A stretch of 7,108 bases of DNA from Candidatus Zixiibacteriota bacterium (lineage in GTDB: Bacteria > Zixibacteria > MSB-5A5 > GN15 > JAAZOE01): positions 1 to 7,108 of the forward strand of contig JAAZOE010000417.1 in assembly GCA_012797915.1 (NCBI GenBank). The letters run 5' to 3'. The notes beneath the pieces were generated by a model, which saw nothing but the letters and a program-made list of their open reading frames with translations, was not told the DNA's origin and searched no databases. The position numbers were made by a program, and so were the translations under genes. Each line of letters opens with the position of its first letter. Within the stretch, counting starts at the first letter, position 1. This document shows positions 1 through 5,752 of this stretch, in pieces.

Positions 1-1
1 C

Positions 2-1264
2 GATCCGACCCTCAAGGCCAGTCCGTTCACGGCCGGAATCAATCCGCCGGTCGAAAAGGAAGCCAACGCCCTGTTGTTCGAAGGGTTTGAGGGGACGATT
101 CCGCCGGCCGGCTGGACCGCGGTGGTCAACAACCCGTTCACCTGGGAAATCGGGACCTCGCCGTACGAAGGCGCTCAGTGCGCTACCTGCTACTATGACG
201 AGACCTACTCCGGCGACCAAAACGAATGGTTGATTTCGCCGACCATCGACTTCGCCGGCGGCAAGTATGTTCTCGATTTTTGGTGGAACGGCAGCTACTA
301 CTGGGGCGTCGACCCGTACGACAACTACGATCTCACGATTAAGCTGTCGCTGGATGGCGGCGCGACCTTCCCCATCGACCTCTGGACGGAAGCCGATTAC
401 GGCGTCTTCACCAACTGGCAGTGGAATAACTCCGTCGTCGATCTGAGTGCGTTCAAGAACGAAAGCAATGTCAAGCTGGCCATCGTGTACACCGGCTATG
501 ACGGCGCCCAGTGGAACGTGGACGCGTTCGCGATCAACCCGGCTCCGATGTCCTGGTTGTCGGCCGCTCCGACCTCCGGTACCATCACCGGCGGCGGCAC
601 GGTCCCGATCACGGTGTCGTATGACGCCGCCGATCTGGAAGACGGAACCTACACCGGCGCTCTGGTCATCACCCATACCGGATTGGCCACCAAGACCGTT
701 TCGAACGTTCCGGTGACCTTGATCGTCGGACCGGCGGGCCCGGCCGAGAACATCGTGCCGAACCCGATCTTCGCTTTCTATGAATTCGCCATCGATCCGA
801 TGACCGTGACCATGTTCATCAAACCGGGTGACCTCCCCTGCGATCTGGCGGATGTCAACCTGGGTTCGTTGCTGGTCAACGGTGTGGCTCCGGCCGCGGC
901 GGCGATGAACGGTGACAACCTCGAGCTGACCATGGGTATGGTCGACTTCATCCATACCTATCCGCTCATGTGGGATGTCGTCGAGGGCGTCTATGCCGTT
1001 TCCGGCGAATGCGCCGGTCCGGTGCCGTTCTCGGTTGACTTCCCGGTGACCTTGCACGGTCACGTTTCGGGCGATGTGAACCTCGATCAGAAGGTGAACA
1101 TCGGCGACGCGGTCTTCATCGTTACTTACGTCTTCAGAGACGGCGATGCCCCGCGCGTTCCCGCAACCGGTGACGCCAACGCCGACGGCAACCTGAACAT
1201 CGGCGACGCCGTGTACATCGTCAACTTCGTCTTCAGAGGCGGAGCAGCCCCTGCTCACCAGTAA
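2..1264 (+). CDS. Secreted choice-of-anchor J / BACON-like / dockerin protein (5' end missing)
   Basis: The reading frame is open to the left edge, so the true start and any signal peptide lie outside the window; the TTG at 74 is an internal Leu. The visible 420 residues divide as follows. Residues 25-180 resemble the choice-of-anchor J/cleaved-adhesin jelly roll (FEGFEGTIPPAGW, NEWLISPTIDF, then a WNVDAFAI strand). Residues 183-243 are a BACON-like Ig fold (SWLSAAPTSGTI, GTYTGALVITHTG). Residues 244-356 form a beta-rich stretch I cannot name. Residues 357-420 are a dockerin with two EF-hand-like calcium loops, DVNLDQKVNIGD and DANADGNLNIGD, each followed by an FVFR-type helix. Such proteins are extracellular or surface-attached binding proteins; no catalytic motif is visible. 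The gene is closed by the hairpin at 1294. Domain assignment is by eye: the dockerin is near certain, the anchor-J domain likely, and the middle domain open. Confidence 0.85.
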   Translation, partial: DPTLKASPFTAGINPPVEKEANALLFEGFEGTIPPAGWTAVVNNPFTWEIGTSPYEGAQCATCYYDETYSGDQNEWLISPTIDFAGGKYVLDFWWNGSYYWGVDPYDNYDLTIKLSLDGGATFPIDLWTEADYGVFTNWQWNNSVVDLSAFKNESNVKLAIVYTGYDGAQWNVDAFAINPAPMSWLSAAPTSGTITGGGTVPITVSYDAADLEDGTYTGALVITHTGLATKTVSNVPVTLIVGPAGPAENIVPNPIFAFYEFAIDPMTVTMFIKPGDLPCDLADVNLGSLLVNGVAPAAAAMNGDNLELTMGMVDFIHTYPLMWDVVEGVYAVSGECAGPVPFSVDFPVTLHGHVSGDVNLDQKVNIGDAVFIVTYVFRDGDAPRVPATGDANADGNLNIGDAVYIVNFVFRGGAAPAHQ

Positions 1265-1293
1265 GTTGACGACGCGCACGTTGTAATTCCTTT

Positions 1294-1325
1294 GGACCGG
1301 CTCCCTGCGGGGGCCGGTCCTTTTT
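1294..1325 (+). terminator. Rho-independent terminator of the anchor-J/dockerin gene
   Basis: The arms 1294-1305 and 1309-1320 pair over 12 bp (GGACCGGC with GCCGGTCC at the base, one T-G wobble, a TGC loop) and run straight into TTTTT at 1321-1325. The hairpin starts 30 bp after the TAA stop. The stem, tight loop and T-run together make a textbook intrinsic terminator. It separates this transcript from the next gene, which has its own promoter. Confidence 0.93.
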
Positions 1326-1448
1326 ATGTCCAGGACGTTCCGGGTGACCGACGGGAAAATCGGGTTTCCCCGGCCGTTATGGCGGTCGTCGATTCCGCCG
1401 ATAGTAATGAAGAGAAGCGGCTCTCGTGGATCGGCGCCTGGAATCATC

Positions 1449-1476
1449 TTGACAGCGGCGGAAAACATTGTATTAT
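1449..1476 (+). promoter_or_regulatory. Sigma-70-type promoter for the TSP3 repeat gene
   Basis: A perfect -35 box TTGACA (1449-1454) and a -10 box TATTAT (1471-1476, one mismatch to TATAAT) are separated by 16 bp in an otherwise GC-rich intergenic stretch. Transcription should start near 1482-1484, giving a leader of about 50 nt before the ATG at 1534. The promoter overlaps any start at 1468 and so argues against it. No operator-like repeat is evident around it. Confidence 0.82.
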
Positions 1477-1524
1477 GCCTATGGTTACTTCGCTTGGCTG
1501 CGGTCCTTCATGTCACTGATTTCT

Positions 1525-1528
1525 GAGG
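1525..1528 (+). promoter_or_regulatory. Ribosome binding site (GAGG) that selects the ATG at 1534
   Basis: GAGG lies 5 nt before the ATG at 1534. The other in-frame candidates (TTG 1468, ATG 1510, ATG 1555, ATG 1567) have no comparable purine-rich site at a good distance. TTG 1468 would also lie inside the promoter. Confidence 0.65.
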
Positions 1529-1533
1529 CCGAG

Positions 1534-4302
1534 ATGCGTGGAACGGATAACCCGATGCCCTTGAAAATGCGTTCATGGATTTGGGCTGGAGTTCTGGCAA
1601 CCATGCTGGCGATTCTCTGTTCCGCCATCGCCCAGGCCGGCCGGCCGACCACCGACCCGCTCCCGAATTCACCGCTCGAATCCTTTCCGCCTACGGCCGG
1701 ATCATCCCTGGAACAGCGGGCCGATTCTCAATGTCACCAATTGGCCTACTACTGCCCCCCCTCCTGGTCCTGGACGATTCCCACCCAGTCGGAATACGCG
1801 GCCATGCGGTTCACCGTCATGGAACCGGATACCTCCTTGGCGGCCATCGACCTCGGCTTGGTCGGCGCTCAGAGCTCCGGCACCCCCGGCCTGCGGGTTT
1901 TCATCTGGCCGGATAACGGCGAGGGCCTGCCCGACACCTCCCAGATTCTGTTCGACACTGCCTTCGCCTTCGCCGAACTGGTCTGGTTTCCCGCGATCTT
2001 TTCCATCGATATCTCCACGGCCCAGCTCGCCCGCCACGGCGACTTTCATGTCGGCTGGACCATCGACGCCACGGACGATTCCGATGCCGTCATTGCCGTG
2101 GCGCGGGACGACGGCTCCTGCCCGTCGCAACGCAGCAGCATCTATCTCCACGACGAATGGAAACCGTTGTCCTCCGTGGCGCTGAAAGATTACAATTTCC
2201 AGGTGGCCATCACCGCCTGCAATTATGACTTCGACGGCGACCAGGTGCTCAATGACGTTGATAACTGCCCCAAAGTCGCCAACCCCGGCCAGGAAGACGG
2301 CGACGAGGACGGCTTCGGGGACGCTTGCGACAACTGCCCGGCGGTGATTAATACCGGCCAGGAAGACCAGGACGTCGACGGAATCGGCGACCTCTGCGAC
2401 AACTGCCCCATAACGGTCAATCCGGACCAGCTGGATGCCGATGCCGATTCCCTCGGCGATGCCTGCGACAATTGCCCGCTGGCGCCGAATACGGACCAAA
2501 TTGATACGGATGGCGACGCCATCGGAAATGCCTGCGACAATTGCCTGATCGTGCCCAATGCCGATCAACTGGACGGCGACGGCGACGAAATCGGCGACGC
2601 CTGCGACAATTGCCCGACGGTGGTCAACGGCGATCAGGTCGACGGCGACAACGACGGGCTGGGCGATGCCTGCGACAGTTGTCCGTCCGATCCGGCCAAC
2701 GATGCCGACGGTGATGGCGTGTGCGGCGATGTCGACAACTGCCCCGCCGTGTCCAATGCCGATCAGCAGGATGGCGACGGCGACGGTTTCGGGGACGTTT
2801 GCGACAACTGCCCGGCCGTACTCAACGCCGACCAGGCCGACTTGGATACCGATGGTATCGGCGACGCCTGCGACAACTGCCTCACCGTCGTCAATCCGGA
2901 TCAGCTCGACGCCGACGCCGACTCCCTCGGTGATGCCTGCGATAATTGTCCGGTTCTGGCCAACCCGGACCAGGCCAATATCGATGCCGACAGCCTCGGC
3001 GATCTCTGCGATGCCTGTCCCCTTGATCCGGCCAATGATAGCGACGCCGACGGCATTTGCGGTGACGTCGACAACTGTCCCACCGTTGCCAATACCGACC
3101 AGCACGATTTCGACGACGACGGCATCGGGAACGTCTGCGATACCTGCACCGACGGCGACGGCGACGGGTTCGGCCATCCCGGATATCCGGCCAATACCTG
3201 TCCCGTCGATAATTGCCCCGATATTCCCAATCCCGACCAGACGGATACGGATACCGACGGTATCGGTGATCCCTGCGATACCTGTATCGATACTGATGGG
3301 GACGGGTACGGCAATCCCGAATATGGCGGCAATACCTGTCCCGATGACAATTGCCCGGTGGCCGCCAATCCCGATCAGCTCGATACCGATGTCGACGGTA
3401 TCGGCGACGCCTGCGACGCCTGCCCGAACGATTCCATCAACGATCCCGACGCCGATGGATACTGCGCCCTGGCCGACAACTGCCCGTTTTTGTACAACCC
3501 CGATCAAACCGATTCCGACGGCGACGGCATCGGCGATCTGTGCGAAAGCGGCGATACGGTCCTCATCGATGTCGCCGAGTACGGCCTGACCCTGGCCGAA
3601 GACACGTTATGTTCCGGCGTGCATTATGAGTTCCGTCTCTGGTTGAAAAATACGGTCCATCTTGGCGGCATGAGCACCGGCTTCGAGGTCACCAGCCCGG
3701 ACAGTGTCGGCTGGAGCTGGAAGCGCGTGACCGGAGGATGGGGCCCCGGCGGCATAAACACGGGCAAGGCCTGCATCACCGTGGTTCCGGGCAGCCGGAT
3801 GGACCCCGTCTATGTCATCTGGGATCTGGGCGGATTCATTATCAAAGAGGAAAATGTCGACGGCCTCGGCGCCGATACCCTGCTTCTGGGCGGCCTGGCC
3901 CTCGATTACGGTCTCGAATCCGGCCCGCTGGAGCATATGCTTTCCCTGCATTTCACGCCGACGGTTGCGGTCAACGATACCGGCACGATCTGCATCGACA
4001 GCGTCTTCGTCCCCCCCTCCGGGACCTTCGCCTTCGTCGATCTCGAAGGGCGGACGTTTGCTCCGGATATCTACGGCCCGTTCTGCTGGACGGTGGCGCC
4101 GCTGCGCGGCGACGCCAACAGCGACAGCGTAATTAATGTCGGCGATGCCGTCTACCTGATCACCTACATCTTCCGATCCGGTCCGCCCCCGCAACCGCTG
4201 TCGGCCGGCGAGGTCAACGGCGACGGGTCCGTCAATATCGGCGACGCCGTCTATCTCATCACCTATATCTTCCGCGGGGGACCGCACCCCATCTGTCATT
4301 AG
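1534..4302 (+). CDS. Secreted thrombospondin type 3 repeat protein with cohesin-like and dockerin domains
   Basis: This is a 922-residue exported protein when started at the ATG with a GAGG site. Residues 1-35 are a Sec signal peptide: a basic n-region (MPLKMRSW), a hydrophobic core and AQA before the cleavage point; there is no lipobox. Residues 36-231 hold a beta-rich N-terminal domain of unknown type. Residues 232-671 are about 20 acidic calcium loops of the thrombospondin type 3 family, with paired cysteines in the DACDNCP motif. Residues 676-855 form a beta-sandwich resembling cohesin-type domains, judged only by the strand pattern and position. Residues 859-922 are a dockerin with the loops DANSDSVINVGD and EVNGDGSVNIGD, each followed by a YLITYIFR helix. 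The protein probably forms a stiff, calcium-dependent extracellular rod displaying its end domains. No enzyme motif is seen, so the ligand is unknown. It is transcribed alone from the promoter at 1449 and converges on the minus-strand genes. Confidence 0.9.
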   Translation: MRGTDNPMPLKMRSWIWAGVLATMLAILCSAIAQAGRPTTDPLPNSPLESFPPTAGSSLEQRADSQCHQLAYYCPPSWSWTIPTQSEYAAMRFTVMEPDTSLAAIDLGLVGAQSSGTPGLRVFIWPDNGEGLPDTSQILFDTAFAFAELVWFPAIFSIDISTAQLARHGDFHVGWTIDATDDSDAVIAVARDDGSCPSQRSSIYLHDEWKPLSSVALKDYNFQVAITACNYDFDGDQVLNDVDNCPKVANPGQEDGDEDGFGDACDNCPAVINTGQEDQDVDGIGDLCDNCPITVNPDQLDADADSLGDACDNCPLAPNTDQIDTDGDAIGNACDNCLIVPNADQLDGDGDEIGDACDNCPTVVNGDQVDGDNDGLGDACDSCPSDPANDADGDGVCGDVDNCPAVSNADQQDGDGDGFGDVCDNCPAVLNADQADLDTDGIGDACDNCLTVVNPDQLDADADSLGDACDNCPVLANPDQANIDADSLGDLCDACPLDPANDSDADGICGDVDNCPTVANTDQHDFDDDGIGNVCDTCTDGDGDGFGHPGYPANTCPVDNCPDIPNPDQTDTDTDGIGDPCDTCIDTDGDGYGNPEYGGNTCPDDNCPVAANPDQLDTDVDGIGDACDACPNDSINDPDADGYCALADNCPFLYNPDQTDSDGDGIGDLCESGDTVLIDVAEYGLTLAEDTLCSGVHYEFRLWLKNTVHLGGMSTGFEVTSPDSVGWSWKRVTGGWGPGGINTGKACITVVPGSRMDPVYVIWDLGGFIIKEENVDGLGADTLLLGGLALDYGLESGPLEHMLSLHFTPTVAVNDTGTICIDSVFVPPSGTFAFVDLEGRTFAPDIYGPFCWTVAPLRGDANSDSVINVGDAVYLITYIFRSGPPPQPLSAGEVNGDGSVNIGDAVYLITYIFRGGPHPICH
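2227..3546 (+). repeat. Thrombospondin type 3 repeat array, about 20 calcium loops
   Basis: The in-frame array has a basic unit of 23 residues (69 bp): a DxDxDGIGDxCD loop followed by NCPxxxNxDQ. I count 14 of these C-type loops. Longer N-type insertions occur at the array start and at about 2677, 3013, 3139, 3280 and 3415. Three of them follow the DPANDADGDGVCGDVD style and two the DGDGDGFGHPGYPANTCP style. Mixed short and long units are also how eukaryotic thrombospondin/COMP stalks are built. Two units have Leu for the usual Pro after the cysteine (NCLIV, NCLTV). The copies diverge in DNA, so this is an old coding repeat and not a recent tandem expansion. Confidence 0.93.
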
Positions 4303-4369
4303 TCATGGTCTCGATCGTTCGATGGATTCGCCGTCATCGGTCCGGATCAGGCATCGGAAGTGGGCGTTT

Positions 4370-4861
4370 CTATTTTTCGGAACGAGAGAACACCAAATAG
4401 GCTTTCCCCTTCGGCGTCAGCTCATAGTAGGTATGATTGCGATGCTTGATCCATTTGCCGGGGACAATTTTGGCCCGATACCGAATCATGGTCGGTTCGA
4501 CCCGGGCCAAAAGCGCCAAGTCGCGCAAGCGGGCATGACGCTTGAATAGGTCGCCGGCGTCGAGGTCGAGCATGGCGGCCACCTGCCGGGAATAATCCAC
4601 GCCATACCGGTCATGGTGATCGAGAATGCGAAAGTCGATGGCGTCGAGCCAGCCGTAATCATCGCCCGGCCGGAAATCCTCTGAGGCGATAATATCGTCC
4701 CATATCAGGCCGACCAGCCGCCCCGGTTCAGCCTTGGCCAGATGGACACAGCCGGCGCGATGGACCCGGATCGGCCCGTCATGACTGCAATATCCGGTGA
4801 TGACGTCGCCGACCGCCGGCCGGCAGCATCCGGCCAGCGTGTATGCCTCCTTGAGCTTCAT
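4370..4861 (-). CDS. Stand-alone RelA-type zinc-finger (RIS/ZFD) plus winged-helix-like protein
   Basis: A 163-residue soluble protein. Residues 10-50 match the zinc-finger domain near the C-terminus of long RelA/SpoT proteins: CCRPAVGDVITGY, then VHRAGC. C12, C13, H34 and C38 keep the same spacing as E. coli RelA C612, C613, H634 and C638. In RelA this domain helps contact the ribosome and stalled tRNA. No hydrolase, synthetase or TGS domain is present, so it cannot make or degrade (p)ppGpp by itself. Residues 70-157 look like a winged helix: three predicted helices, then a basic hairpin (IRYRAKIVPGKWIKHRNHTYYELTPKGKAYL region). The tail may be related to archaeal-type DUF2250, though I am unsure. 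The ATG lies 12 bp after the nitroreductase stop, without a strong Shine-Dalgarno, which suggests translational coupling. The role is unknown; nucleic-acid or ribosome binding is my inference. Confidence 0.82.
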   Translation of the reverse strand: MKLKEAYTLAGCCRPAVGDVITGYCSHDGPIRVHRAGCVHLAKAEPGRLVGLIWDDIIASEDFRPGDDYGWLDAIDFRILDHHDRYGVDYSRQVAAMLDLDAGDLFKRHARLRDLALLARVEPTMIRYRAKIVPGKWIKHRNHTYYELTPKGKAYLVFSRSEK

Positions 4862-4873
4862 CGCGGCGTCGGA

Positions 4874-5677
4874 TTATTTTTCGGCCGGATATCCAACGGG
4901 CATAATTAACAGGGAGGCTTCCGTCCCGCCGTCAATTCCCAACAGGTCATTGACCTCCTGATCGAAATAGGCCCCCACCGCCACCGTCCCCAGATGCAGG
5001 GCGGTCGCGGCCAGATAGATATTCTGGCAGATGGCGCCGGCTTCCATATAGGTATACCGATAGCCCCGATCGGCGTATTTCCGGGTGGAACGGTCGAAGC
5101 GGGCAGTCAAGACAATATTGGCCGGAGCGTTTTTGACGCCTTCCTGGTCTAGGGCCGCCGCGGCCAAACGTCCGCCGAAATCTCCCTCGGAGACCAGCAC
5201 AAGGCTGCTGTCGGCCAGCCGGAAGTGATACATCCCCGCGGCCAGCGAATCGACCGACGTCGCCACCAGGTAGAGCTCGATCGGAAAAAGTCCGCCGCCC
5301 GATGGAGCCGAACGCAAATCATACGCTCCCAACCGATGAGTCAAACCATCGGCCGCGGCAAGAATGGCACTCAGGTCGCCGGCCTCCAGCGGTTTTGCGG
5401 AAAAACTGCGGATCGAGCGCCGCGACGCAATCGTCTCGCCCAATGGCATGTTCAGCGGAGCCGGGGCCGGCAGGGGCGTGGCCTGATGACCTGGATATCC
5501 CTTATAGAGAGGGACCTCGCGGCCATAGGCGATATGCGTTCCGGCAAACCCGCTTTCGGTAAGACCGGTCTCCCGATGAAACCGCGGACCGATAGAGAGG
5601 GAATCACTCTGGCCAAAGGCAAGGGTGGCCAGGGCCGCGGCCGACGCGGTGGTAATCCAGAAACATAGCTGTTTCAT
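4874..5677 (-). CDS. Exported SagB/ThcOx-type nitroreductase-family oxidoreductase
   Basis: A 267-residue FMN-dependent nitroreductase-fold protein of the SagB-type dehydrogenase group. Visible family landmarks are the FMN-phosphate motif RRSIRSF (86-92), the loop SAPSGGGLFPIELY (123-136, usually PSAGALYPxExY), a YMEAGAICQNIYLAA helix (210-224), GTVAVGAYFD (230-239) and a final LLIMPVGYP strand. SagB/ThcOx enzymes oxidise azolines to azoles in peptide natural products. Many relatives are stand-alone with unknown substrates, and no YcaO cyclodehydratase or precursor peptide is in this window. Residues 1-22 form a Sec-type signal peptide (MKQLCFW, then an Ala/Leu-rich core ending LAFG), so the enzyme should act outside the cytoplasm. 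The start is fixed by GGAGG five bases upstream; an in-frame ATG at 5707 would put a charged extension before the signal peptide. It precedes the zinc-finger gene by 12 bp, probably in one transcript. Confidence 0.88.
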   Translation of the reverse strand: MKQLCFWITTASAAALATLAFGQSDSLSIGPRFHRETGLTESGFAGTHIAYGREVPLYKGYPGHQATPLPAPAPLNMPLGETIASRRSIRSFSAKPLEAGDLSAILAAADGLTHRLGAYDLRSAPSGGGLFPIELYLVATSVDSLAAGMYHFRLADSSLVLVSEGDFGGRLAAAALDQEGVKNAPANIVLTARFDRSTRKYADRGYRYTYMEAGAICQNIYLAATALHLGTVAVGAYFDQEVNDLLGIDGGTEASLLIMPVGYPAEK

Positions 5678-5682
5678 CGCAC

Positions 5683-5687
5683 CCTCC
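5683..5687 (-). promoter_or_regulatory. Strong ribosome binding site for the nitroreductase gene
   Basis: On the minus strand, GGAGG within GGGGGAGGG sits 5 nt before the ATG at 5677. It chooses this start over the in-frame ATG ending at 5707 and places the signal peptide exactly at the N-terminus. Confidence 0.85.
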
Positions 5688-5708
5688 CCCGAAAGGCGTA
5701 TGGACATG

Positions 5709-5714
5709 ATTATA
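5709..5714 (-). promoter_or_regulatory. Putative -10 element for the nitroreductase/zinc-finger unit
   Basis: The minus strand has a perfect TATAAT here. The predicted start of transcription is near 5702, leaving a leader of about 25 nt before the ATG at 5677. No good -35 is visible at 16-18 bp, because that position falls inside the glnA hairpin. The promoter would therefore be weak, activator-dependent, or a chance match. Confidence 0.45.
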
Positions 5715-5719
5715 ACCGA

Positions 5720-5746
5720 ACCGCCGCCGGGAAACCCGGCGGCGGT
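5720..5746 (-). terminator. GC-rich hairpin terminator after glnA
   Basis: A perfect 11-bp stem, CCGCCGCCGGG with CCCGGCGGCGG, plus one closing A-T pair and a 3-nt loop (AAA on the plus strand), begins 6 nt after the glnA stop. On the minus strand the following bases are TCGGTTATAAT, so the U-tract is poor. It is probably a terminator or a 3'-end stabiliser, but may let some transcription through into the next gene. Confidence 0.7.
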
Positions 5747-5752
5747 GAAACA

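Noticed and set aside
1353..1370. Small inverted repeat GGGAAA/TTTCCC
   Set aside because: It is only 6 bp with a 6-nt loop and no T-run. It lies between a good terminator and a good promoter with no clear role.
1292..1526. Short plus-strand open frames between the two secreted-protein genes
   Set aside because: They cover the terminator and the promoter, have no ribosome binding site and no recognisable motif.
1468..1533. Longer N-terminus (TTG 1468 or ATG 1510) for the TSP3 protein
   Set aside because: 1468 lies within the promoter. 1510 lacks a Shine-Dalgarno and would bury the signal peptide behind extra residues.
1702..3507. 601-residue minus-strand open frame rich in Val, Ile, Ala and Gly
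   Set aside because: It lies antisense to the TSP3 gene. The GAT/GAC codons of the repeats read as ATC/GTC on the other strand, which gives a stop-free but artificial I/V repeat. It has no start signal, and the sense frame is clearly a known family.
2227..3546. CRISPR-like periodic repeat
   Set aside because: The period is an in-frame 69 bp with diverged copies and no unique spacers; it is a protein repeat.
4303..4369. Possible bidirectional terminator in the convergent gap
   Set aside because: Only 4-5 bp complementarities with long loops are visible, and there is no T-run next to a stem on either strand.
5678..5707. Upstream start (ATG ending at 5707) for the nitroreductase
   Set aside because: GGAGG at proper spacing favours 5677, which also puts the signal peptide at the N-terminus. 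5707 would lie before the predicted transcription start.
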